Source of the DNA: Bacillota bacterium | GTDB lineage: Bacteria; Bacillota; Clostridia; Christensenellales; Aristaeellaceae | Assembly: GCA_023411395.1 (NCBI GenBank) | Contig: JAEYOV010000033.1 | Coordinates: 22,344 to 86,343, forward strand | Reading direction: 5' to 3' | Length of the DNA: 64,000 nt | Part shown: one piece after another, positions 56,784 to 64,000 of the stretch | Position numbering within the stretch: position 1 is the first letter of the stretch | Layout of the letters: every line of letters begins with the position of its first letter | The notes under the pieces: generated by a model | Database searches by the model: none | Told to the model about the DNA's origin: nothing | The model's input: the letters and a program-made list of their open reading frames with translations, nothing else | Program-made: the position numbers and the translations under genes

Positions 56784-57191
56784 TCAGGGAGCATGGCCCT
56801 TGCGCAGCGCGTTTTCCATGGCCTTGAGCAGTACCTTGCTGCTGTAGGTGGCGCCGGTTACCGTATCCACCTGAAGCGAGTTCGCCCGGACCGCTTGCTC
56901 CACAACGGCTTCCCCCGCGCTGCCCTGGCCGTTTTGGTGCTTCAGGACCCTGGCTGATGCCATCACATGATCCTTTACCGTCACCTCCACCTGGGCGGAC
57001 ACCGGGAAAGCGCTGTATTCCCCCACATATGCGCCATCGGCGATCCCGGTAAGCGGGATATCCTCAATAGTCATGGCGGAAAGGGCGCCCAAATTCTTCT
57101 GTATGTTTTGAAAAGCGATCATACCTCCAGCAACACCTATCAATACCACCGCCGCAATGATAGCGAGTATGATTTTTGTTTTTCTTTTCAT
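56784..57191 (-). CDS. FMN-binding domain protein, membrane anchored
   Basis: 135 residues: one N-terminal helix (IILAIIAAVVLIGVAGGMIA) then an extracytoplasmic FMN-binding domain. The motif DTVTGATYSS (about residue 108) is the site at which ApbE attaches FMN covalently to Thr. It probably carries electrons at the cell surface. Twelve bases after the flavodoxin gene. Confidence 0.88.
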   Translation of the reverse strand: MKRKTKIILAIIAAVVLIGVAGGMIAFQNIQKNLGALSAMTIEDIPLTGIADGAYVGEYSAFPVSAQVEVTVKDHVMASARVLKHQNGQGSAGEAVVEQAVRANSLQVDTVTGATYSSKVLLKAMENALRKGHAP

Positions 57192-57203
57192 TCGGCACCT
57201 CCA

Positions 57204-57692
57204 TTACCCCGGATTCCCGATTTGGGAAAAGGAACGGACCAGGTTTTCGATCTGTTCTTCCCGCCGGGGATTGGACCAGTTGACGATGCCGGAGGCGTAG
57301 ACCTCGGCTCCCTTATACCGGCAGGCATCCTTCAAATGGCGCAGGGAACGGTTTCCCCCGAAAATGGGCCGGGCGAAATGCTGGGTGATGAAGCAGCCTG
57401 TTTTCTTTCCCGAAAGCCTGGGCAACTGGTTGATGTAGGCCGTCATCACCTTGGAGAGGGAAAAACCCCACACCGGCGCGCCCAGGATCACCGCGTCATA
57501 GGGCGTTGCGTCCGGCGGGCTGTTTAGCTCCACGGGCAGCTTGACCTGCCCACGGCTTTGGGCTGTCTCCCCCAGCGCGCTTACGCGCTCAATGCGGCAG
57601 TCATGGCCCATCTCCGCCAGCTGCTTTTCAATCCGCTGGGCGACGGAAAGCGTGTGCCCGGTTTCCGAATGGACGAGGATACCGATGTACAT
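57204..57692 (-). CDS. Flavodoxin-like protein
   Basis: 162 residues, flavodoxin fold: phosphate-binding loop HSETGHTLSVA (about residue 8) and FMN-contacting VILGAPVWGFSLSKV (about 71). The ATG at 57692 has AAAGGAGATTTCTC upstream. With the FMN-binding protein it may form a small electron-transfer pair. Confidence 0.88.
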   Translation of the reverse strand: MYIGILVHSETGHTLSVAQRIEKQLAEMGHDCRIERVSALGETAQSRGQVKLPVELNSPPDATPYDAVILGAPVWGFSLSKVMTAYINQLPRLSGKKTGCFITQHFARPIFGGNRSLRHLKDACRYKGAEVYASGIVNWSNPRREEQIENLVRSFSQIGNPG

Positions 57693-57748
57693 GAGAAATC
57701 TCCTTTCTTTTTCGGTCGGGTAAAGCAAGCAGGAATCGTCTATGGGCC

Positions 57749-58213
57749 TTAAAGCATCATGCCGTACCGCGCAAACAGGCTTGTCATCGCCGTCCACTCC
57801 CGCACCAGCCGCTGCCCGGCGGATGTATGCCAGTCTTTTTCAATGGCATCGTGGCACTTTTGGCCCAGGCCCCGGCGGTCATGATGACAAAAGCGGCATT
57901 CCAGCGGCTGAAAACCGGTCCCGTGCAGTTCACATAATCCTTGAGCCAGAAAGCAGCAGCCCCGGCGGGCATACTCTTGAAGCGCGAAGTTGCCTTCGCA
58001 ACCCAAAAAGGCGGGGGACAGCACGCCAAAGGACAGGTCGCCGGGCACCTCCAGCATCATACGCATGGCGTATCCGGCCTTGATGGCCTTTCCCGCTTCC
58101 TCCACCGTCCACCAGCCGGGACGCCTGCAATAGGCCCTGCAGATATCGCAGCCGCAGGGCGGGGATGGCGGAAACGCCTGCGCAAGGGTAAGCGGGGGAC
58201 GCGCGTGCTTCAT
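57749..58213 (-). CDS. Cysteine-rich hypothetical protein
   Basis: 154 residues with ten cysteines. The N-terminal cluster CGCDICRAYCRRPGW and later CEGN, GCCF, CELH, CRFCHHD and CHDA suggest a metal or Fe-S cluster site, in the manner of the UPF0153/YkgJ cysteine proteins, although I cannot assign the family firmly. The ATG at 58213 has GGAGGAGCC upstream. Flanked by flavodoxin and acetyltransferase genes in the same direction. Confidence 0.7.
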   Translation of the reverse strand: MKHARPPLTLAQAFPPSPPCGCDICRAYCRRPGWWTVEEAGKAIKAGYAMRMMLEVPGDLSFGVLSPAFLGCEGNFALQEYARRGCCFLAQGLCELHGTGFQPLECRFCHHDRRGLGQKCHDAIEKDWHTSAGQRLVREWTAMTSLFARYGMML

Positions 58214-58249
58214 AGGCCGGCTCCTCCAGAAAGCCATACGTCTTTCGTG

Positions 58250-58681
58250 TCAGATGTTCTGGCTGCTCAGGCTTCTGTTGCGGTAAACAAGATCGTTTCT
58301 TTTTGAAAAGCCGGCCGATTCCCAGAACCGGTTTCCGTTTTCATTTGTTTCAAACACCACCAGGGCAACCTTCAAAATGCCCTCCTCAGCCAAGGCGTCA
58401 AGGGCGGCCTGAACCAGCGCCCGGCCAATGCCCTGCCTGCGGAAATCCGGGTGGACCGCCGCGTGGTAAATGTATCCCCTTCGCCCGTCATGGCCGCAGA
58501 GAATGGCTCCCGCCAGACGCTCCCCCTCCTCCGCCACAAAGCAGGACGCGGGATTGCGGCCAAGGAACCTCTCTATTCCCGCCGGGGAATCGTCCAGGCT
58601 GCGCAGGCCCATGCCCGGCGTCCCTGTCCACAGGGCGTAGACATTGTCATAATCCTCCATGGTCATGATGCGGATCTGCAT
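58250..58681 (-). CDS. GNAT-family N-acetyltransferase
   Basis: 143 residues, single GNAT domain; acetyl-CoA motif VHPDFRRQGIGRALVQ near residue 76 and final GNRFWESAGFSKR. Starts inside the end of the HAD gene (35-base overlap) with AGGAGGCGCTGT upstream, so the two are coupled. Acceptor unknown. Confidence 0.9.
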   Translation of the reverse strand: MQIRIMTMEDYDNVYALWTGTPGMGLRSLDDSPAGIERFLGRNPASCFVAEEGERLAGAILCGHDGRRGYIYHAAVHPDFRRQGIGRALVQAALDALAEEGILKVALVVFETNENGNRFWESAGFSKRNDLVYRNRSLSSQNI

Positions 58682-59375
58682 ACAGCGCCTCCTGAATGTA
58701 GCCGGCAGCCTCGCTGAGTGTTTCAAAGGCGGGGAAAGCGGGGGCAGGCTCCTTCAAATGAACCAGAAGTGCGGGAATGTTTGCTCCTTGTGCCCCTTCC
58801 CCGTCGGCAATCGGATTATCGCCGATCATAAAGCACAGGTCCGGGTATCCGGCTTTTGCAAGCGCGCACTCAAATATTTCTTTCCGGGGCTTGTCAAAGC
58901 CAATTTCCCCTGAAACGACGGCATCCGCAAAATACGGGGAAAGATCAAGATCACGGAGCACCCTGTTGAGGTCCGGATGGTTGTTGGAAACGATGTATTG
59001 CGCAAAGCCCATCTCCCTAAACCTATGCAAAACAGGCAGGGCGTCATCATAGACAGTGTAATTTTCCGTTCGTACAAGGATGTTCCGGACGCCGCGGGCC
59101 GCCCGTGCGGCCATGCCTTCCGGAACGCCCAGCGCAGAGCATACCTCCCCGAACCTTTGGTACATGTACTCCCACCAGGCCTCCCCCTTCAGGCTGGAGA
59201 AATCCCGGTCCGCCATGTCCCAGGGAAATATATTCTGCATATGCGGGCGGATGTCTTCCAACAGGAACGGGCAGCCAGGCCACGCATCCTTCAGGGACCT
59301 GAGCAACGAGGAGCTCCACAGGCGCGGGCTTTTGACCAGCGTCCCGTCAAAATCCCAGAACAGGGCTTTGTTCAT
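58647..59375 (-). CDS. HAD-family phosphatase
   Basis: 242 residues. Motif I WDFDGTLV (catalytic Asp, residue 8), motif II IVSNNH, motif III Lys in GFDKPRKEIF and motif IV MIGDNPIADGEGA mark a PGP/Gph-type haloacid dehalogenase phosphatase. Substrate unknown. Overlaps the acetyltransferase gene downstream. Confidence 0.92.
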   Translation of the reverse strand: MNKALFWDFDGTLVKSPRLWSSSLLRSLKDAWPGCPFLLEDIRPHMQNIFPWDMADRDFSSLKGEAWWEYMYQRFGEVCSALGVPEGMAARAARGVRNILVRTENYTVYDDALPVLHRFREMGFAQYIVSNNHPDLNRVLRDLDLSPYFADAVVSGEIGFDKPRKEIFECALAKAGYPDLCFMIGDNPIADGEGAQGANIPALLVHLKEPAPAFPAFETLSEAAGYIQEALYADPHHDHGGL

Positions 59376-59387
59376 GGCTCTCTCCAG

Positions 59388-59825
59388 TCACTGTACTACC
59401 CTATACAGGAAAGCCACATGGTCGTTAAGCTCATACCCGTTTTGCTTATAGAAGGCCATGGCCGGCATATGCCTGTCGGTAAGCAGCGTGACGCCAGCCA
59501 GGCCGTTCTCCCTGCAATGCTCCTCCGCAGCCTGCAAAAGGCGCTTTCCGTGCCCTTTCCCCTGGAAATCGGGATGGATAAAAAGCTCATCCACGAACAA
59601 TTCATCCTGTGTCCACCAGGTCTTGCGATGGCCAAACAACGCACCGGCCAGGCGGCCTTCTTCCATAGCCACCCAGCAAACAAAATGCGGAGCGCCGGCA
59701 AACTCTTTTAAATACCGGGTGGCTGTTTCCTCCGTCCATCGGTTGTGCCAGGGCTCGCCGTTGTAGGCCGCTATGAGCGCCAGCACGCAGCCAGGCAGAT
59801 CATCCTCTTGATAGGGCCTTAGCAT
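59388..59825 (-). CDS. GNAT-family N-acetyltransferase
   Basis: 145 residues; acetyl-CoA motif IHPDFQGKGHGKRLLQ near residue 83, final MAFYKQNGYEL. The ATG at 59825 has AGGGAGGAAAGAGC upstream. Twelve bases before the HAD gene, so likely in one transcript. Confidence 0.9.
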   Translation of the reverse strand: MLRPYQEDDLPGCVLALIAAYNGEPWHNRWTEETATRYLKEFAGAPHFVCWVAMEEGRLAGALFGHRKTWWTQDELFVDELFIHPDFQGKGHGKRLLQAAEEHCRENGLAGVTLLTDRHMPAMAFYKQNGYELNDHVAFLYRVVQ

Positions 59826-59847
59826 GCTCTTTCCTCCCTGATTCATA

Positions 59848-60303
59848 TCACGAAAGAAGCCTTTTTTCATAGCAGAGGCTTTCCTTCAATCCCGCATACG
59901 GTTCAAAGTTTTCTATCCGGCGGTAGCCGATCCCTTCATACAGCGAAATGGCTTCCTGCTGGTTGATGCCCGTTTCCAGAACCGCGCGGCATAAGCCCTG
60001 CTCCGCCGCCCAGGATTCCAATTCCGCCATCACGCGCTTGGATAGGCCCCGGCCCCGGAAGTTAGGCTTCACGAAGACGCGCTTGATCTCCACGCCGTCC
60101 TGTTCAAAGGGCTTGAAAGCGCCGCAGGCCACGGCCGCGCCATCCTCCAGCATAAGAACGACGGCGGTGATCTTTGTTAGCGTGTTGAATGGCACGTAAA
60201 ACGCGTTGCCGTCGTCATAGCGGCCGGATAAGTCCTGGTCCAATTGGGCCACCAGGGCAAGAAAGCGGGGATCGTCCCTGTGCGTGCGCACTATTTTCGT
60301 CAT
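59848..60303 (-). CDS. GNAT-family N-acetyltransferase
   Basis: 151 residues; acetyl-CoA motif VKPNFRGRGLSKRVM near residue 76 and ISLYEGIGYRRIENFEPY. Resembles the YitI/ElaA-like group with a CGAFKPF strand. The ATG at 60303 is preceded by GGAAATAAAG. 22 bases upstream of the next acetyltransferase. Confidence 0.88.
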   Translation of the reverse strand: MTKIVRTHRDDPRFLALVAQLDQDLSGRYDDGNAFYVPFNTLTKITAVVLMLEDGAAVACGAFKPFEQDGVEIKRVFVKPNFRGRGLSKRVMAELESWAAEQGLCRAVLETGINQQEAISLYEGIGYRRIENFEPYAGLKESLCYEKRLLS

Positions 60304-60339
60304 TTGCTTTATTTCCTTCGTCGTATGCAAGCTTTTATG

Positions 60340-62244
60340 CTATTCCTCCGGCACCCAGTCCGTCCACGCGGTCCCCGCCATGTCGCTGGGCATTCGCCAG
60401 TCGCCCCTGGGGGAAAGGCTCACGCTGCCCACCTTGGGCCCGTCGGGAATGCAGCTACGCTTGAACTGCTGGGAAAAGAACCTGCGCAAAAACAGCTTCA
60501 GCGCCTTCAAAATGGCATCATCGTTATACACGCCGTCAAAAGCCTGCCGTGCAAAGGCGTACAGCCGCTGGGGCGAACTGCCGGAATCCATCATGTGGTA
60601 CAGGAAGAAATCATGAAGCGCGTAATCCCCCAGAATTTCCTCGGTGCGCTGGTTCAGTTCCCCCTTATCCACAGGCAAAAGCTCCGGGGAAATGGGGGTA
60701 TCAATGATGTCTTCACATACCTTTTGCACTTGACCTCCGAACACGCTCTCCCCAAGGTATTTTACCAGGGTGCGCACCAGCGTTTTGGGGATGGAGCAGT
60801 TCACGTTGTACATGCTCATGTGGTCGCCGTTGTAGGTGGAAAAACCCAGCGCGGCTTCGCTCAGATCGCCGGTGCCCAGGACAAGCGCGCCGATGCGGTT
60901 GGCGTAGTCCATGGCAATTTGCGTGCGCTCCCGGGCCTGGCTGTTTTCATAGGCCACGTCGTGAACGCTTTCATCCTGGCCGATGTCCAAAAAATGCTGG
61001 CGCACGGCGGGCGTGATATCCACTTCCCTTACGGTGCAGCCAAGAGCCGTCATCAAAAGCATGGCGTTTTTGCGTGTGCGCCGGCCTGTGCCAAAGCCGG
61101 GCAGGGTGATGGCGTGCAGGTTCTCTGCCGGCAGACCCATTTCCCGGAAGGCCCTTGCTGCCACCAGCAGTGCCAAAGCGCTGTCCAACCCGCCGGAAAC
61201 GTTCACCACCAGCTTGTCAAGATGCGCAGCGTAAAGGCGGGTGCGCAGGGCCATGGTCTGGATGGAGGTGATTTCATCGCACCTTACGATGCGCCCCTTT
61301 TCCTCCGGCACAAAGGGCATGGGCGGGATAGGACGCCGAAGCGGCGGCGCAAAAGCAGGCAGCGCACCCAGGGGTACGGTGCGCATCACGGCGCAGTCGC
61401 TGTCAAAAAAGCTGCCGGTGCGCTGCCGTTGGAAGCGCAGGCGGCGGACATCCACATCCCCGATGGCAACGGTTCCCTCCGTCTGGAAGCGGGGTGATTC
61501 CATGAGGGTGCGCCCGTTTTCATACACGCCGCCGAACCCGGCGAAAACAAGATCCGTTGTGGATTCGCCAAACCCCGCGCCCGCGTAGGCGTAGCCGCAG
61601 TAGCACCGGCCGCTTTGCTGGCGGAGTAGCTCCCGGCGGTAGTCGTGCTTGGCGGCCAGCTCGTTGCTGGCGCTTAAGTTGAATATGATTTCTGCGCCCG
61701 CCGGGGTATAGGTACTGGATGGGGGAATGGGCCCCCACAAATCTTCACAGATTTCCACGGCGAAGCGGAATTCCTCCGTCTCAAACAGCAAATTCATGCC
61801 AAAGGGGATCGTTTCCCCATTCAAGACGATTGTTTCCGGCGCGTACAGCCCGCTTTTGAACCAGCGGGTCTCGTAAAATTCCCCGCCGTTGGGCAGGTAG
61901 CGCTTGGTGGCAATGCCCTTGATTTTACCATGCTGCAATACGGCGGCGCAGTTGTACAGCCGTCCCTGGTTGGAAAGGGGCAGCCCCACGATCGCAGCCA
62001 TGGCACCCGCGCTTTTGGCAATGGTATAAAGGGCATCAACAGCCTCATTTTGCAATGTTTCATTCAGCAATAAATCGCCGCAGGTGTATCCCGTGATCCC
62101 AAGCTCCGGGAAAACCGCCGCCTGGACATGCTCCTTTTGCAGCTTTTCCATCCAGGCAATGATCTCCTGGGCGTTCCTCCGGCAGTCCCCCAGATAGACC
62201 CTGGGCGATACGGCGGCAATGCGCGCCATGTGCAAGCTTCTCAT
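60340..62244 (-). CDS. nadE: Glutamine-dependent NAD+ synthetase
   Basis: 634 residues. N-terminal nitrilase-type glutaminase with Glu in FPELGITGYTC, Lys in TKRYLPN and Cys in EICEDLWG; C-terminal synthetase with the P-loop SGGLDSALALL (about residue 355) and STYNGDHMSMYNVNCS. It makes NAD+ from nicotinate adenine dinucleotide using glutamine nitrogen. Start between a GTG at 62253, an ATG at 62244 and an ATG at 62229 is uncertain; I use 62244. Confidence 0.94.
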   Translation of the reverse strand: MRSLHMARIAAVSPRVYLGDCRRNAQEIIAWMEKLQKEHVQAAVFPELGITGYTCGDLLLNETLQNEAVDALYTIAKSAGAMAAIVGLPLSNQGRLYNCAAVLQHGKIKGIATKRYLPNGGEFYETRWFKSGLYAPETIVLNGETIPFGMNLLFETEEFRFAVEICEDLWGPIPPSSTYTPAGAEIIFNLSASNELAAKHDYRRELLRQQSGRCYCGYAYAGAGFGESTTDLVFAGFGGVYENGRTLMESPRFQTEGTVAIGDVDVRRLRFQRQRTGSFFDSDCAVMRTVPLGALPAFAPPLRRPIPPMPFVPEEKGRIVRCDEITSIQTMALRTRLYAAHLDKLVVNVSGGLDSALALLVAARAFREMGLPAENLHAITLPGFGTGRRTRKNAMLLMTALGCTVREVDITPAVRQHFLDIGQDESVHDVAYENSQARERTQIAMDYANRIGALVLGTGDLSEAALGFSTYNGDHMSMYNVNCSIPKTLVRTLVKYLGESVFGGQVQKVCEDIIDTPISPELLPVDKGELNQRTEEILGDYALHDFFLYHMMDSGSSPQRLYAFARQAFDGVYNDDAILKALKLFLRRFFSQQFKRSCIPDGPKVGSVSLSPRGDWRMPSDMAGTAWTDWVPEE

Positions 62245-62271
62245 CCTATCCACACCTTGCCTTCCAGGGAC

Positions 62272-62300
62272 ATGCTACCATAAACCGGGAACGGAAACAA
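62272..62300 (-). promoter_or_regulatory. Possible promoter of nadE
   Basis: On the minus strand: TTGTTT (62300-62295), 17-base spacer, TAGCAT (62277-62272). Weak match. Confidence 0.4.
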
Positions 62301-62332
62301 GGGGAGGACGCGGAAGGGAACACGAAAGAGAG

Positions 62333-62370
62333 GCGGGGAAGAGCCTTTTTGAAAAAATGCCCTTCCCCGC
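62333..62370. other. Hairpin with TTTTTGAAAAA apex upstream of nadE
   Basis: GCGGGGAAGAGCCTTTTT and its right arm pair at 16 of 18 positions around GA. It belongs with the hairpins at 38430 and 40468. The adjoining bases to 62402 show nothing else. Confidence 0.6.
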
Positions 62371-62408
62371 ACCCCATCCCGAAAAACCTCAATAGGTTTA
62401 AAGAGGAC

Positions 62409-62436
62409 AAGGGGTCAAATCCTCTTACCCAGACCA
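62409..62436 (+). other. Weak tRNA 3'-end-like remnant
   Basis: AGGGGTCAAATCCTCT resembles a T-arm missing one T (GGTTCAAATCC), followed by TACCCAGA and CCA like an acceptor strand. No D-arm or 5' acceptor precedes it, so it is at best a fragment. The terminator behind it resembles the one behind the better fragment at 63797. Confidence 0.35.
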
Positions 62437-62442
62437 TAAAGA

Positions 62443-62480
62443 AAGGCAGGAAACTCAATGGTTTCCGGCCTTATTTTTTT
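62443..62480 (+). terminator. Terminator behind the first tRNA-like remnant
   Basis: AAGGC(A)GGAAAC / GTTTCC(G)GCCTT with a 6-base loop, then a T-rich run with seven T in a row. Confidence 0.75.
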
Positions 62481-62604
62481 GTCCATTACACCACTTAATA
62501 CACCGTTTACTATTCCGTGGTTGCGGATCCCAGGTTTGCAATGACGCAAATATGCCTAAATAGGCGTTAGTGTCTCATATGCTCAACCAGCAAAAGAAGA
62601 ATTG

Positions 62605-62655
62605 ATCTGTAAGGTTCTCGTCTTTAACATATTTTTTGAGTGATAAATTACAGAT
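62605..62655. repeat. Inverted repeat in the methyltransferase leader
   Basis: ATCTGTAA (62605-62612) and TTACAGAT (62648-62655), perfect 8-bp arms 35 bases apart in AT-rich DNA. The stretch 62481-62775 otherwise shows no gene or recognised RNA. Confidence 0.35.
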
Positions 62656-62775
62656 TAATATAGCAAACGAGGAAATGATTTGAAGCTGTTCATGTGGTAT
62701 AATGATACAAACGCTTTATCAGCGTACATGTTTGGCATCGTGGTAATTCTCATTTTTTTCTGGAGGGTAACTGTA

Positions 62776-63717
62776 ATGTTCACATCCACTGATATCTCCA
62801 ATCGTTTTTGGAACCTCCCTCAAAAGGCATCAGAAGAAATAAATCGCGAACAGGTCTTTATTGATGATATCATCGCAAAGGCACATATCGAACGAGAAAT
62901 ATTCTCCCATCTTCAGGGGGTAAAAACCGTATTTGATGGAGGAGCTGGATATGGCAGGTTTTCCATTCCGCTTGCCAAGCGTGGTATCGAGGTTACACAC
63001 TTTGATATCTCGATGCCGATGATAGAAGCGGCGAAACAATTGGCTGCTGAAGCGGGTGTTTTAGATAACATGCACTTCGTTCATGGCTCACTGGAAGACC
63101 TAAGCGCTTATCAAGATGATCAGTTTGATATGGTTCTTTCGTTCGATGCACCAATATCGTATACCTACCCAAATCACGAGATGGTCATCGAAAATCTGGT
63201 GCGTATCTGTAGAAGCCGGATCATCATTGGCGTATACTCACGGCTGGCATGGACATATCATTTTGATCCGGCACAAAAAGTAAAATACATACTTAATCAT
63301 AATACATCAGATCCGTTTGCCCGATGGCAGATCGATATTGGTGCGACTCAGGTTCCTGATCATCGACCCAATATGAATGCCATACGTTCATTTTTCCAAT
63401 CAGGACTTATGGAACCACCCGAAGTGACAGAACAGGCATACGCCAAGGGCGAGACTCCCTGGCCAATTTCCTACGCCTTTATGCCTGATGAGCTGTATGC
63501 GATCTTGGAGCGTTTGGGCGCAGGTGATATCCGACTCGCTGGCCCTGGCGCTCTATCACGCTCCATCCCCGGTGATGTTCTTCGCAACATCATGAATGAT
63601 GCGGAACTAAAGCATGATTTCTTAGATTTTTGTTATTGGTATGACAGTCAGCCGTCGTGTGTCGGAATGGGAAAAGATAATATTGTTGCCAACGCATGCA
63701 TCGGGGGCCAATTCTAA
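62776..63717 (+). CDS. Class I SAM-dependent methyltransferase, atypical composition
   Basis: 313 residues. SAM-binding motif I is VFDGGAGYGRFSIPLAKRG (about residue 54), followed by THFDISMPMIEAAK and FDMVLSFDAPIS. The substrate cannot be inferred. The ATG at 62776 has GGAGGGTAACTGTA upstream and is preferred to 62680. The gene and its flanks are visibly richer in A and T than the rest of the window, and it lies between two tRNA-3'-like fragments, so horizontal acquisition is likely. Confidence 0.85.
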   Translation: MFTSTDISNRFWNLPQKASEEINREQVFIDDIIAKAHIEREIFSHLQGVKTVFDGGAGYGRFSIPLAKRGIEVTHFDISMPMIEAAKQLAAEAGVLDNMHFVHGSLEDLSAYQDDQFDMVLSFDAPISYTYPNHEMVIENLVRICRSRIIIGVYSRLAWTYHFDPAQKVKYILNHNTSDPFARWQIDIGATQVPDHRPNMNAIRSFFQSGLMEPPEVTEQAYAKGETPWPISYAFMPDELYAILERLGAGDIRLAGPGALSRSIPGDVLRNIMNDAELKHDFLDFCYWYDSQPSCVGMGKDNIVANACIGGQF

Positions 63718-63796
63718 CTCGCGAAAATTCACCTATTCTAGGCATGACTACATTAAGGATACTCTGGTAACGCGCAACATTCGCATCGTTGAGAGC

Positions 63797-63821
63797 AGGG
63801 GTTCGAATCCCCAATGCACCA
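63797..63821 (+). other. tRNA 3'-end remnant (T-arm plus acceptor strand)
   Basis: AGGGGTTCGAATCCCCA is a T-arm with a canonical TTCGAAT loop, followed by ATGCACC and a discriminator A, as at the 3' end of a tRNA whose 5' strand would be GGTGCAT. Just upstream CAACA-TTCGCAT-CGTTG can form a poor anticodon arm, but no matching 5' acceptor or D-arm occurs within 80 bases. It therefore looks like a tRNA 3' fragment, such as is left at an integration site. Confidence 0.6.
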
Positions 63822-63830
63822 CTAGCAGAG

Positions 63831-63864
63831 AAGCCAGGAAGCTCAAAGGTTTCCGGGCTTTTTT
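63831..63864 (+). terminator. Terminator behind the second tRNA remnant
   Basis: AAGCC(A)GGAAGC / GGTTTCC(G)GGCTT-type stem followed by TTTTTT. It aligns with the terminator at 62443-62480. Confidence 0.75.
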
Positions 63865-63889
63865 CATTAGGCCATAAAATGTACCCTAG

Positions 63890-63951
63890 AAAATGGACAG
63901 CAAGGGTTTTGAAAACCCATCAAAATGGACAGATGAGTTTTCAAGACCCTT
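63890..63951. repeat. Inverted and direct repeats at the window edge
   Basis: AAAATGGACAG occurs twice (63890-63900, 63922-63932), and AAGGGTTTTGAAAACCC (63902-63918) is matched at 15 of 17 positions by the inverse of 63935-63951. Such nested repeats are common at transposon ends, but no transposase is visible before the window stops. Confidence 0.4.
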
Positions 63952-64000
63952 AGTGTCGGACAATAGTGGTTTTGACTCCAGTTCAGACAGGTATTACAAT

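Noticed and set aside
63741..63821. Complete tRNA gene
   Set aside because: Only T-arm and 3' acceptor strand are convincing; there is no GGTGCAT-like 5' strand and no D-arm at the right distance, and the would-be anticodon arm has a mismatch.

Overview
The window looks like chromosome of a GC-rich member of Bacillota, most likely a gut-type Clostridia lineage. Evidence for this: strong GGAGG-type ribosome binding sites with some TTG and GTG starts, a CtsR-type operator in front of clpB, an NfnAB pair typical of anaerobes, LCP, XpaC/TelA and YtrA-type GntR proteins, and sigma-A-like promoters (TTGACA-N17-TATAAT). No rRNA operon, CRISPR array, complete insertion sequence or intact tRNA was found. 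Species is not claimed.

Layout. 1-4371: 5'-truncated MutS2-like gene running into an ABC-2 exporter (ATPase plus two permeases). 4372-4842: a hairpin and two copies of a dispersed repeat. 4843-11484: DUF1697/DinB pair, an autoregulated YtrA-like GntR-ABC operon, a MATE pump, an AraC/GyrI-like regulator and an acetyltransferase. 11543-14517: NfnB, NfnA and a ThuA-like protein. 14679-21120: complete F1Fo ATP synthase operon with its own promoter, a leader terminator and a delta subunit reduced to its C-terminal domain. 21121-21545: hairpin, third repeat copy, bidirectional terminator. 21546-28201: radical SAM protein, phosphoribosyltransferase, lysophospholipase-like hydrolase, ABC exporter, and a VanY-like protein that has lost its zinc ligands. 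28334-36754: response regulator without the phospho-acceptor Asp, the XpaC-TelA-LemA-TPM envelope operon, LCP protein, RlmD-like rRNA methyltransferase, and a decayed secreted repeat protein. 37011-38414: DUF1836 protein and an SGNH hydrolase.

38533-48279 is a carbohydrate locus: beta-helix glycosidase, GH65 phosphorylase, two ABC permeases and a binding protein on the minus strand, divergent from a LacI regulator and an inositol-phosphatase-family protein. Two LacI-like operators bracket the binding-protein promoter. The likely flow is extracellular cleavage, ABC uptake, intracellular phosphorolysis by GH65. 48291-53527: DeoR regulator, amidase-domain protein, clpB with CtsR site, EamA transporter. 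53594-56669: envelope operon of DUF6273-like, PIG-L deacetylase and phosphodiester-glycosidase proteins. 56784-62244: FMN-binding protein, flavodoxin, Cys-rich protein, three acetyltransferases, a HAD phosphatase and NadE.

62403-63864 differs in character: an AT-richer methyltransferase gene lies between two tRNA-3'-end-like remnants, each followed by a similar terminator. The last bases hold inverted and direct repeats that may belong to a mobile-element end cut by the window edge.

The observations most worth a second look are the three-copy repeat with covarying termini, the tRNA-remnant-bracketed methyltransferase, the truncated ATP synthase delta, the degenerate VanY protein, the carbohydrate locus with an atypical beta-helix enzyme, and the envelope operons of poorly understood function.
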